A stretch of 32,034 bases of DNA from Nocardia cyriacigeorgica NBRC 100375 (GTDB lineage Bacteria; Actinomycetota; Actinomycetes; Mycobacteriales; Mycobacteriaceae), in NCBI RefSeq assembly GCF_000308555.1, contig NZ_BAFY01000056.1, positions 1 to 32,034 of the forward strand, read 5' to 3'. The position numbers were made by a program, and so were the translations under genes. How positions within the stretch are numbered: the stretch's first letter is position 1; every line of letters starts with the position of its first letter. Shown piece by piece: positions 1 through 7,012 of the stretch. The notes under the pieces are model-generated. The model did not search any database, was not told the DNA's origin, and saw only the letters and a list, made by a program, of their open reading frames with translations.

Positions 1-561
1 CCCAAGTCGTACATGGACATGTTCATGAACGACTTCTTCGCCCGCTGGGACCGCCTGGCCGACTTCCGCAAGCCCACCATCGCCGCCGTCGCCGGATACG
101 CGCTCGGCGGCGGCTGTGAGCTGGCGATGATCTGCGACATCCTGATCGCGGCCGACACGGCCAAGTTCGGTCAGCCCGAGATCAAGCTCGGTGTCATCCC
201 TGGTATCGGCGGTTCGCAGCGGCTGACCCGCGCCATCGGCAAGGCCAAGGCCATGGACCTGGTGCTCACCGGACGCAATATGGACGTCGAGGAGGCCGAA
301 CGCGCCGGCCTGGTCTCCCGGATCGTGCCGGCCGCCGAGCTGCTCGACACCGCGCTCGAGGTGGCCGACACCATTGCCGCCATGTCGCTGCCGGTGGCCA
401 TGATCGCCAAGGAAGCGGTCAACCGCTCCTTCGAGACCACCCTGGCCGAGGGCCTGCGGTTCGAGCGCCGGGTGTTCCACTCGCTGTTCGCGATCGAGGA
501 CCAGAAGGAAGGCATGGCCGCCTTCGTGGAGAAGCGGCAGGCGAAGTTCACCAACCGCTGA
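1..561 (+). CDS. Enoyl-CoA hydratase/isomerase (crotonase family), 3' part
   Basis: This frame is open from base 1, so the gene starts upstream of the window and only about 186 C-terminal residues are present. Enoyl-CoA hydratases add water across 2-trans-enoyl-CoA in beta-oxidation. The visible part has the crotonase oxyanion-hole and catalytic segment: [15 protein letters not shown], then [20 protein letters not shown] with the glutamates expected for a hydratase, then the C-terminal helical region ending in [12 protein letters not shown], typical of EchA8-like short-chain hydratases. The stop (TGA) is 13 bases from the end of the convergent Hsp70-like gene, and I see no terminator in the gap. 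The family call is secure; the exact substrate is inference. Confidence 0.95.
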   Translation, partial: PKSYMDMFMNDFFARWDRLADFRKPTIAAVAGYALGGGCELAMICDILIAADTAKFGQPEIKLGVIPGIGGSQRLTRAIGKAKAMDLVLTGRNMDVEEAERAGLVSRIVPAAELLDTALEVADTIAAMSLPVAMIAKEAVNRSFETTLAEGLRFERRVFHSLFAIEDQKEGMAAFVEKRQAKFTNR

Positions 562-574
562 TCGGCGCTGTCGG

Positions 575-1645
575 TCAGCGTTCGGAGCCGGACGGGATTC
601 CGGCGATCTCCATCGGCGTCGGCGCGGTGCCCCCCTCGGGGTGCCGCGCCGATTCGCCGTTGACGGTGAGCAGCCCCGCGATGGTGGCCCCGAGCCCGGC
701 GGTCACCGCGAGCGCCGCGACGAGTTTGCGGCGCCCGACCGGACCGCCACCGGCCAGACTCGCCGACAGTCCGCGGTGACGCAGGCGCGGCATCTTGATC
801 TCGGCGGCGCGCCGTTCGGCCGCCAGCAGCACCGCCCCGCGCGCCGAGACGTATTCGGGCTCGGGGTCGTACACGATAGGCATCCCGACCAGCCGCTCGA
901 GCTCGGCCCGGATGGTCGGGTTGCGGGTACAACCGCCGAGTAGCACCATCGCGTCCGGGCGCACCCCGGTCTCCTCCGTGAGCTGACGGACGAACGAGGC
1001 CGAATGATGGATTCCGGCCGCGCACAGCTCGGCGAGATCACTGCGGGTGACCACCGCCCGTTCGTCGGTGCCGGGGTCCATCGCGGTGACCACCCGTTCA
1101 CTGCTGAGTGCCTCGCGGTGTTTGCGGATGGTGGGTTTGTCGGTGAGCACGCCGCCGCGGGCCAGCTGCCAGCGCAGCAGGGCGTCGTAGCCGTCGCCGC
1201 CGAGCACCGTGCTGCGCCGCGAGGCCAGCACGGCGTCGGTGCGACAGTCGATATGGGTGATGGTGAGCCCGGAGCTGCCCAGGTCGTACAGGATGACGGT
1301 GCCGGTATCGGGCAGGGCGCCGGTGAAGCGCAGGTAGCGCAGCTGGGCCAGCGGCTCGTCCACGACGGTGAGTTCGTGACCGCCGGCGGCGGCCCGGATG
1401 CTGTCGGCATGCAATGAACAGCGGCAGGTCACCGCGATCCGGGTGATCAGCTCGTCGCGCCGCGCGGCGGCGACCCGCATCCTGCGGATCGCCTCGAACA
1501 CGGCCTCTTCGATCCCCGCACCGGCCCGGCGTGGCACCTGGCATCGGTCGATGGGATCCAGATGGGGTTGGTCGGAGTGGGTGAGCACTGCGCGCGCACC
1601 ACAGGCACCCGCCGACACCCCGAGGACCAGCACCATGGGGTCCAT
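575..1645 (-). CDS. Membrane-anchored Hsp70/actin-fold (DnaK-like) protein
   Basis: The 356-residue protein resembles a shortened Hsp70 nucleotide-binding domain without a substrate-binding domain. Phosphate-loop 1 is degenerate (GVSAGACGARAVL, lacking the usual Asp and Thr). Phosphate-loop 2 is DLGSSG at residues 121-126, a GGDGYD motif is at 149-154, and an adenosine-type motif LGGCTRNP is at 236-243 followed by the SARGAVLLA helix. A basic linker leads to one hydrophobic helix at about 307-328 and a short polar tail, so the ATPase-like part is probably cytoplasmic and tail-anchored. I chose the ATG at 1645; an upstream in-frame TTG at 1672 adds nine unconvincing residues. It lies downstream of, and co-oriented with, the MarR gene. 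Function is unknown; fold assignment is from motifs only. Confidence 0.8.
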   Translation of the reverse strand: MDPMVLVLGVSAGACGARAVLTHSDQPHLDPIDRCQVPRRAGAGIEEAVFEAIRRMRVAAARRDELITRIAVTCRCSLHADSIRAAAGGHELTVVDEPLAQLRYLRFTGALPDTGTVILYDLGSSGLTITHIDCRTDAVLASRRSTVLGGDGYDALLRWQLARGGVLTDKPTIRKHREALSSERVVTAMDPGTDERAVVTRSDLAELCAAGIHHSASFVRQLTEETGVRPDAMVLLGGCTRNPTIRAELERLVGMPIVYDPEPEYVSARGAVLLAAERRAAEIKMPRLRHRGLSASLAGGGPVGRRKLVAALAVTAGLGATIAGLLTVNGESARHPEGGTAPTPMEIAGIPSGSER

Positions 1646-1804
1646 GGTGGACCACCGGCGCGGCCTTGCCAAGGCGAACGGGCGCGAAATTCGCTACTTG
1701 GATGCCGGAACGTTACCCAGCGGATGTCTCGGAGGAGTAATGGACGGTACGGTTTTCGTCGTTTGTGCTACTTGGGCGTTTCGCGCGGTTTGTCGTTGTG
1801 CGGT

Positions 1805-2365
1805 TCACGAATCGGTGGCGCTCCAGCGGGCCGGCTCCTCGCCGGTGTCGAAGTCGCCCGCGGTGTGCCGGAATTCCGCGAGGATCTGCAACAGCGTGCG
1901 TAGCCGGTCGGGTGCGAGTCCCGGCTGCGCGAAGACCTCCGCGTTGAGTCGTTCGGTGGCCTTGGCGACCACTTCCCTTCCCGCATCCGTGATTTCGATC
2001 AGGGTGGCGCGACGGTCGCTCGGATGCGGTACCCGCACCACCAATCCGGCTGCCTCCAGCCGGTCGACGGTATTGGTGACGCTGGTCGGATGAACCTGCA
2101 ACCTGGCACTGGCCTTGGCCATCGGCAGTGCCCCGGTCTTGCTGAAACTCAGCAGCATGAGCAGTTCGTATCGGGAGAAGGTCAGCCCGGTGGGCTTCAA
2201 GGCCTCGTCCACCCGCGACATCACGATCTGCTGGGCCCTGACCAGCGACGTCACCGCCGCCATTCCGTCGGCCACCGAGCCCCAGCCGTGGCCGACCCAT
2301 TGCCGGTGGGCCTCCTGGATCGGGTCGAGCGGTAGCGGACGTGACCTGGACATGATCCCGATCAT
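1805..2365 (-). CDS. MarR-family transcriptional regulator
   Basis: A 186-residue protein with the MarR winged-helix layout: an N-terminal dimerisation helix (about 35-55), a helix-turn-helix around LTFSRYELLMLLSF and LPMAKASARLQVHPTSVTNTVDRLEAAGLVVR, then the wing with the diagnostic PSDRRATLIEITDAGR. The C-terminal helix ends in an acidic, disordered tail. MarR proteins bind palindromic DNA as dimers and usually release it on binding small phenolic ligands. The start is uncertain: ATG at 2365 or ATG at 2353 (MSRSRPLPLD), and neither has a strong ribosome site. A clear palindrome lies 43-63 bases upstream (2408-2428) and suggests autoregulation. The ligand and regulon cannot be read from the sequence. 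Confidence 0.92.
   Translation of the reverse strand: MIGIMSRSRPLPLDPIQEAHRQWVGHGWGSVADGMAAVTSLVRAQQIVMSRVDEALKPTGLTFSRYELLMLLSFSKTGALPMAKASARLQVHPTSVTNTVDRLEAAGLVVRVPHPSDRRATLIEITDAGREVVAKATERLNAEVFAQPGLAPDRLRTLLQILAEFRHTAGDFDTGEEPARWSATDS
2352..2365. repeat. Short inverted repeat at the MarR start
   Basis: The arms ATGATC and GATCAT are separated by CC, and they cover the two candidate start codons of the MarR gene. It shares the GATC core with the larger palindrome at 2408-2428. It may be a second operator half or only a by-product of the coding sequence. Confidence 0.35.
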
Positions 2366-2407
2366 TCCATGTGCCCAGCGCGGGGCCGTCGCGCCGCGAG
2401 GCGCGCC

Positions 2408-2428
2408 TTGCGATCACGGTGATCGCAA
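2408..2428. promoter_or_regulatory. Perfect palindrome, candidate MarR operator
   Basis: Arms TTGCGATCA and TGATCGCAA (9 bp, perfect) flank a CGG spacer. The outer flanks (CGCGCC on the left, GGCGCG on the right) also pair partly. The site sits between the leftward MarR gene and the rightward tRNA-Cys gene. Size and symmetry fit a MarR dimer site, so autoregulation is the simplest inference. As RNA it could also form a hairpin. Confidence 0.5.
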
Positions 2429-2470
2429 CCCTGGGCGCGCGGCGGCGGACCCGGCAGTATTCAGAGACGA

Positions 2471-2546
2471 GGCGGGCGTGGCTGAGTGGTTCAGGCAACG
2501 GTCTGCAAAGCCGTTCACGCGGGTTCGATTCCCGCCGCTCGCTCCA
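2471..2546 (+). tRNA. tRNA-Cys (anticodon GCA)
   Basis: A full cloverleaf can be drawn. The acceptor stem is GGCGGGC with GCTCGCT (two G-U pairs) and a CCA end is encoded. The anticodon stem is ACGGT/GCCGT around the loop CTGCAAA, with anticodon GCA at 2505-2507. The T arm is GCGGG-TTCGATT-CCCGC. Length is 76 nt including CCA. It is the only tRNA on this strand here and is followed by a hairpin terminator. Confidence 0.95.
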
Positions 2547-2565
2547 GTCTCGGGTGCGCCGCCGC

Positions 2566-2604
2566 GGTGCCTCGCCCGGTTCCGTCACTGCCGGGCGAGG
2601 TACC
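2566..2604. terminator. Hairpin between convergent tRNA-Cys and metallophosphoesterase genes
   Basis: A 14-bp stem (2566-2579 with 2591-2604, one G-U pair) has an 11-nt loop. It lies 19 bases past tRNA-Cys and 8 bases past the end of the leftward metallophosphoesterase gene, so it may serve both directions. There is no T-run, as is common in actinobacteria. Confidence 0.65.
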
Positions 2605-2612
2605 GGGTGGTC

Positions 2613-4034
2613 TCAGTACAGGCCCGAGAAATCCCGTGGCACAACATGATTGCGGTCGGCGAACGTGCCGAGGGTGTAGTCGGGGAACAGGCCGAAGTAC
2701 TCGCCGCGGGTCAGTGTGCTCCAGCGGCGCGCGTGCTCGGAGCGGGTCTTGTAGAAGTTCAGCATGTACCCGCCCTCGTAGATCCGCAGCAGGCTGTAGC
2801 CGCCGGGATACTCCTTCACCGCCGCTACCTCGAGGAACTCGACCGCGCAGGCCGCGTTGGGACGGGTGCGCCGATTGCGATGGGTATGGCCGCTGTGGTG
2901 CAGGAACACCCCGGGCGCGCGCTCGTACATCGCTTGCAGTTGTGCGCTGTCGCGACGGTTGAGCACGAAACCGGGGCCCGCGGTGTTGGTCAGGCCCGAT
3001 TCGATGGTGACCGGATGATGGCCGAAGACCAGGGTGGGACGCTCGGGCTCCGCGTGCAGGAGCTCGCGGATCCGCTCGAGCTGCGGCGCTTCGATCGTGC
3101 CGCCGGAGCCGTCGAGCTCACTGGTGTCGAGGCCGATCAGCCGCAGCCCGCCCAGATCATGCTCCACCGGCTGCTGGCGTGGTCCGAATGCGTCTGCCCA
3201 GCAATCGAAATGGGAGTCGTTTCCGGGCACCGCGGGGCAGTCGCGGTAGTCGGCACCGGTGTGCGGGCGGTCGTGGTTGCCGCGTACGGCCAGGTAGTCG
3301 GTGCCTGCTGTGCCCCAGGCGTCGAGCTGGGCGCGCACCCCACGGGTCTCGGCTGGGGTGGCCTCGCTGGTGAGATCTCCGGCCAGGAGCACGATCGCGG
3401 CATCGCGATCCGGGCGGCGCAGATCGTCGAGCAAAGCCGCGAGCATCACTTCCGGGTACGGCGGCAATCCGGGTTCCTGGCGGAAGCCGGGCGGCAGATT
3501 CCCGATGACGAGTCCGCTGACCTCCTCGCCGAAATGCACGTCGTTGGCCAGCGCCACCGTGCGCAGCAGCCGGCCGGGCGGCGGGACCAGCGTGGTGAAC
3601 TCGCCCAGCAGTTCGGGGCTACCGGGCAGGTGCGTGGTGAGCGAGACCGCAGGCGCCGCCCGCACCCCTTGTGACCAGGCTTCGAAACGGTAGCGCCGCC
3701 CCGGCTCCAGCCCTTCGAGCTGCGCGTAGTGAAACGGTGTTCGCGTATCCGAGGCCCAGACCTGGACCGGTGCACGTGGGCTGTCGGCGGGAATCAGCCG
3801 CACTTCACCGTCGGTCGGCACCGGCAGCAGTCGCCCACCGGCATCCAATGCGCGCGTTGTCCAGGTGAGCACGGCCGACCGGTCGGTGACGGTGACGAGC
3901 TCCAGATCGCCCGCGACAATCGGATTCGACTGGGCCAGAACCGGACCCGGCCGCACCGCGCCCAGAGCGGGTAACAGTGCGGCCAGGCCGATGGCGCCGA
4001 GGAAACTTCGGCGCGAGGGTCCGCAGCAGCTCAC
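2613..4034 (-). CDS. Tat-exported calcineurin-like metallophosphoesterase
   Basis: With the GTG start at 4034 the product is 473 residues and begins MSCCGPSRRSFLGAIGLAAL, a twin-arginine (Tat) signal with a likely cut after VLAQ (about residue 35). Residues 40-150 look like the fibronectin-type N-terminal domain of purple-acid-phosphatase-like enzymes. The dimetal phosphoesterase motifs then follow in order: DVH at 165-167, GD at 219-220, GNHD at 252-255, GHH at 338-340 and GHTH at 382-385. It probably acts outside the membrane on a phosphate ester; the substrate is unknown. The frame is open up to an ATG at 4145, but that would overlap the upstream gene by about 100 bases and put an unlikely Arg/Thr-rich leader before the Tat motif. 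The chosen start is 14 bases after the upstream stop, suggesting co-transcription. Confidence 0.9.
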   Translation of the reverse strand: MSCCGPSRRSFLGAIGLAALLPALGAVRPGPVLAQSNPIVAGDLELVTVTDRSAVLTWTTRALDAGGRLLPVPTDGEVRLIPADSPRAPVQVWASDTRTPFHYAQLEGLEPGRRYRFEAWSQGVRAAPAVSLTTHLPGSPELLGEFTTLVPPPGRLLRTVALANDVHFGEEVSGLVIGNLPPGFRQEPGLPPYPEVMLAALLDDLRRPDRDAAIVLLAGDLTSEATPAETRGVRAQLDAWGTAGTDYLAVRGNHDRPHTGADYRDCPAVPGNDSHFDCWADAFGPRQQPVEHDLGGLRLIGLDTSELDGSGGTIEAPQLERIRELLHAEPERPTLVFGHHPVTIESGLTNTAGPGFVLNRRDSAQLQAMYERAPGVFLHHSGHTHRNRRTRPNAACAVEFLEVAAVKEYPGGYSLLRIYEGGYMLNFYKTRSEHARRWSTLTRGEYFGLFPDYTLGTFADRNHVVPRDFSGLY

Positions 4035-4047
4035 CGGCGCCAGCGGA

Positions 4048-4701
4048 TCAGTTGTTGTCGTCGGAGTCCGAGCAGATCTTCCACTTGCCGTCTTCCTTGG
4101 CAAGCGTCTCGTCCGAGGTGTTCTCCGGCTCGGTGCTGTCTTCACCCGGCATGGAAATGCTGAACGTGCCGGTGACCTTCGCGGTGGCCTTGTCGCCGGT
4201 GATGACGACGTTGTCGACCTTGTCGATATCGATCGAGAAGGACGCCTTGTCCATCATGTCCTTCTCGCTCTGCGAGGCCTTGTCGAACTCGGCCCGGTCG
4301 GCCGCGCACGACAGCTCGGCCGCGGCGATGATGCCTTCGTTCTCCATGGTGTCGTAGAACTCGCGGATCGAATTCTCGATCTGCTTCTCATCCGAGGCCA
4401 GCGGCGTCTTGCCCTGCATAGTGAGCACGATGCCGGTGGTGATACCGCCGACCACCACCAGTGCCAGCACCACGAGGCCGACGATCAGGCCGGTCTTCTT
4501 CTTCGGCGGCTGCTGCGGCGGGTACCCGCCGGGCTGCTGGAACCCGCCCTGGGGCGGATACTGGCCCGGCTGCGGCCCGTACTGCGGCTGCTGTCCATAC
4601 GGCGGCGGCTGCTGCCCGTACGGCTGCTGACCGTAGGGCGGCTGCTGGCCGTACGGCGGCTGCTGCCCATGCGGCGGCTGTCCTGCTGGTGGGTAAGTCA
4701 T
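4048..4701 (-). CDS. Pro/Gln/Tyr-rich single-pass membrane protein with extracytoplasmic domain
   Basis: The 217-residue protein has three parts. Residues 1-67 are low-complexity, with repeats of the type QQPPYG and QQPPKKK just before the membrane. Residues about 70-95 form one hydrophobic helix (TGLIVGLVVLALVVVGGITT). The rest is an acidic extracytoplasmic domain with two cysteines (ELSC and WKICSD) that may form a disulfide; its size and pattern recall DUF4878/NTF2-like domains found on similar anchors in mycobacteria. A clear ribosome site (GGAGGA) precedes the ATG. The gene is just upstream of the phosphoesterase gene on the same strand. Function unknown; the family link is tentative. 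Confidence 0.88.
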   Translation of the reverse strand: MTYPPAGQPPHGQQPPYGQQPPYGQQPYGQQPPPYGQQPQYGPQPGQYPPQGGFQQPGGYPPQQPPKKKTGLIVGLVVLALVVVGGITTGIVLTMQGKTPLASDEKQIENSIREFYDTMENEGIIAAAELSCAADRAEFDKASQSEKDMMDKASFSIDIDKVDNVVITGDKATAKVTGTFSISMPGEDSTEPENTSDETLAKEDGKWKICSDSDDNN

Positions 4702-4896
4702 GTGGGTTCGTCCTCCGTATCCCCCGGGTGTCTCGTGGAACAGTACGACACCTGGTACCCGCTGTCCGTGTCCGGCTCGATGAGCCTAGGGACGGATCGG
4801 TGGCGGCCCCGCCAGCTCTGGGAAACGCCGACCTCCCCTGCACGCAAGGGTATTCGCGGCCTCCGACAAATGCGATGCCGCCCCCGAATACGACAA

Positions 4897-4943
4897 CGAG
4901 TAAGGCCCCCGACCTGCGGTGTGCTGGTCGGGGGCCTTACTCG
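4897..4943 (-). terminator. 18-bp perfect hairpin after tRNA-Arg
   Basis: Perfect complementary arms of 18 bp (4897-4914 and 4926-4943, containing AAGGCCCCCGACC) enclose an 11-nt loop. The hairpin begins 5 bases past the 3' end of the leftward tRNA-Arg gene, as expected of its terminator. It lacks a strong T-run. The rest of the 4702-4896 gap, apart from the ribosome site of the leftward gene, shows nothing I can name. Confidence 0.75.
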
Positions 4944-4948
4944 CTCAG

Positions 4949-5021
4949 TGCCCTCGGCAGGAATCGAACCTGCGGCCTTCTGCTCCGGAGGCAGACGCTC
5001 TATCCCCTGAGCTACGAGGGC
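4949..5021 (-). tRNA. tRNA-Arg (anticodon CCG)
   Basis: Read on the minus strand, the acceptor stem GCCCTCG pairs with CGAGGGC. The anticodon stem TCTGC/GCAGA holds the loop CTCCGGA with anticodon CCG (4988-4986). The T arm is GCAGG-TTCGATT-CCTGC. The gene is 73 nt and does not encode CCA, unlike the tRNA-Cys gene nearby. It lies about 2 kb before argS, which encodes the synthetase that charges it. Confidence 0.95.
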
Positions 5022-5106
5022 GGGGATCGGGCCGGTCGGGGCGGGTAGGCCGTCCGATCGGGCGGGCAAAGCGTATCGCATCCGTCCGCCGTGTGCCAAA
5101 AACGGT

Positions 5107-5949
5107 TCAGTTCAGTGGCAGGGGAGCGGCACCTCGGGCGGTGAGCATGCCGGTCATGAGCTGGGACTCGCCCTGCTGGGTCTGGTCCATATTGCTCGCG
5201 AGGGTCCGCACGGCCGCGGTTTCGGCGTAGGTGGCGGCGTACTGGATCATCGGCAGCCCGCCCTGGTGGTGGCGCAGCATCAGTTGCAGGAACAGCACAT
5301 CCAGCTCGGTGCCTTCGGCCCGGCGCAGCGCCGACAGCTCCTCGGGGCTCGCCATCCCCGGCATCTCGCGCACCGGTCCCTCGGTGGCGTGCGCCGAGAC
5401 CGCCCCGCTGTGGTCGTGGCCGTCGCCGTGCTCGGTCATCCAGCCCATGTAGCCGTCGACCGCACGGGCGGGCTCGTCCCACAGCTGCAACCAGCCCTGC
5501 ATCCGCCCGACCTGGCTCTGCTGGGTGGTGAGGATGTCGTAGGCCAGCCGGCGCACGTCCTGATCGGCGGACCGGATCAGCGCTACCCCGGCCATTTCGA
5601 CCGCCTGCGCGTGATGAGCCGACATGTCCTGGCTGAATCCGATGTCCACGGCGCTGGGTGTCGGCCCGGAATCCCGGTCCAGCGGCTGCCGGGCCAGCAC
5701 CCCGATGGCGAAGCCGAGCACCATCGCCCCGATGACGCCGATCACCAGCAGGGCGGTGCGTTGCCTGCGTACCTGCCCGGAGAAGCTCATGTCGGCATCG
5801 GCCGGTTCGTCGCCGGTCTCCGGATCGGCGCCGGGGGCGACGTCCGATCGGCCGATGGCAGCGGTTGCGGCCACCCGTTGGGCCGCCGAGCCGGAGGAAG
5901 ACTCGGGGCCGGGCTCCTCGGACACCTTCGGCAGGTCCGTCGATCCCAT
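5107..5949 (-). CDS. DUF305 family membrane-anchored protein
   Basis: A 280-residue protein: an acidic, disordered N-terminus (1-60), one transmembrane helix (about 66-87), then an extracytoplasmic four-helix DUF305 domain (PF03713). The family's paired histidine/methionine motifs are present: AHHAQAVEMA at 111-120 and LMLRHHQGG at 223-231, with a further His-rich loop HGDGHDH at 174-180. Some DUF305 proteins (CopM of cyanobacteria) bind copper, so metal binding is a reasonable guess. Its ATG directly abuts the TAG stop of the DUF3105 gene (TAGATG), so the two are very likely translated as a coupled pair. Confidence 0.92.
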   Translation of the reverse strand: MGSTDLPKVSEEPGPESSSGSAAQRVAATAAIGRSDVAPGADPETGDEPADADMSFSGQVRRQRTALLVIGVIGAMVLGFAIGVLARQPLDRDSGPTPSAVDIGFSQDMSAHHAQAVEMAGVALIRSADQDVRRLAYDILTTQQSQVGRMQGWLQLWDEPARAVDGYMGWMTEHGDGHDHSGAVSAHATEGPVREMPGMASPEELSALRRAEGTELDVLFLQLMLRHHQGGLPMIQYAATYAETAAVRTLASNMDQTQQGESQLMTGMLTARGAAPLPLN

Positions 5950-6897
5950 CTACTGACCCGCGCCCGGCTGCGCGCCCTGCGGAGCGGGCGGAACCGGCGC
6001 GCCACCCGGCACCGGCGCACCGCCCGGCGCACCGGGCAGGCCGCCCGGCAGACCGGGGATGCCGGGAACGCCGGGGACACCGGGAACCCCACCCGGCATG
6101 CCGCCGAGTTCGGTCGGATCGGGCGTGATGCCGCCACCGTCCATCGGCACCGCGTCGGGGCCGGGGGGAGTGGGGTCGAACGGCGGCGGGTTCTCGGTGT
6201 CGAAGACGATCGTCGAGCAGTCCGCGCCGATCTCGGGGTAGGCGTAGGAGTTCAGCCGCAGCGCGGTGATGAACTGGCCGACGCGCTTGTCGTCGGCGCT
6301 GTCGAGCTTGAGCTGATGTCCCCACGATTGCAGCGCGACGGCCGAGTCCTGGCCGGGGTAGGGCGACATCATGGTGTACTGCTCGCCCTTGACCTTGCTC
6401 GCCAGCGTCTCGATGCCCGCGGCGTCGACCTTGTCCGGGTTGTAGGTGATCCACACCGCGCCGTGTTCGAGCGAGTGCACCGCGTTCTCCACCCGGATCG
6501 GCTTGTCGTAGACGATGCCGGTGCAGGTGGCCCAGGAGCTGTCGTGGGGCCCGCCGAAGGGCGGGCTCTGGTCGTAGGCCACCCGCTGGTTCGGCTGGAT
6601 GTGCAGACCGGCCGGGTATTCCTTCTTCACCACGCCGTCGATGGCGAGCGACGGGTCCTGGTTGTCCTCGCTCGGGGTGAACTTCTCCAGTTCCGCCGCC
6701 TCCTGGTACTTCGGTACCAGGTTGTAGGCCAGGGCGCCGATCAACGCGATGATCACGGCGGCTGCTCCGATGGCCAGCCAGGGAATCTGGCGCTGACGTG
6801 TCGCTTTACCCTTGCCGCTGCCCTTTTTCCGGCCGGGTGCCGCCTTTCCCGCGGCCTTCACGGCCTTGGCCGACGTGGCGCTGGTCTTGCTCGGCAT
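5950..6897 (-). CDS. DUF3105 family membrane-anchored protein with collagen-like tail
   Basis: I chose the ATG at 6897 (MPSKTSATSAK), preceded by a GAAAGAG-type ribosome site; the longer frame up to 6999 adds implausible residues. The 315-residue product has a Lys-rich cytoplasmic start, one membrane helix (39-60) and a DUF3105 domain (about 80-240). That domain has conserved-looking NAVHSLEHGAVWITY (H141, H145), C125 and C227. The end (268-300) is a Gly/Pro repeat region of GVPGVPGIPGLPGG type. DUF3105 proteins have no firm role. The gene overlaps in regulation with DUF305 downstream and is divergent from argS, 115 bases away. Confidence 0.9.
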   Translation of the reverse strand: MPSKTSATSAKAVKAAGKAAPGRKKGSGKGKATRQRQIPWLAIGAAAVIIALIGALAYNLVPKYQEAAELEKFTPSEDNQDPSLAIDGVVKKEYPAGLHIQPNQRVAYDQSPPFGGPHDSSWATCTGIVYDKPIRVENAVHSLEHGAVWITYNPDKVDAAGIETLASKVKGEQYTMMSPYPGQDSAVALQSWGHQLKLDSADDKRVGQFITALRLNSYAYPEIGADCSTIVFDTENPPPFDPTPPGPDAVPMDGGGITPDPTELGGMPGGVPGVPGVPGIPGLPGGLPGAPGGAPVPGGAPVPPAPQGAQPGAGQ

Positions 6898-6974
6898 CGC
6901 TGATCGTGCTCTTTCGACGTGGTGGACGGTCGTGTGCGCGGTGCCCGCGTGAGGACGAACACCTGGTGCCCACT

Positions 6975-7004
6975 CGTGGTGCACACCTGCCCAGACCATA
7001 GGAT
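6975..7004 (+). promoter_or_regulatory. Candidate argS promoter
   Basis: TAGGAT at 6999-7004 resembles a -10 box and ends 8 bases before the argS GTG, which would make the transcript leaderless or nearly so. The -35 region (about 6975-6981) is a poor match, so this is tentative. Confidence 0.4.
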
Positions 7005-7012
7005 AGAGACTC

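Noticed and set aside
171..1025. 284-codon reading frame on the minus strand over echA and the Hsp70-like gene
   Set aside because: It spans two real genes in another frame and shows the Arg/Pro/Ala-rich composition of antisense shadows in high-GC DNA.
1740..2093. Rightward frame with a strong GGAGGAG before an ATG at 1741
   Set aside because: The frame runs antisense through the MarR gene with non-coding-like composition and no recognisable protein; the ribosome-like site is probably chance.
2115..3674. 519-codon rightward frame across MarR, tRNA-Cys and the phosphoesterase
   Set aside because: It crosses a tRNA gene and two well-supported genes on the other strand, so it cannot be a real coding region.
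4035..4145. Longer N-terminus for the metallophosphoesterase from ATG 4145
   Set aside because: It would overlap the upstream gene by about 100 bases and place an Arg/Thr-rich stretch before a complete Tat signal.
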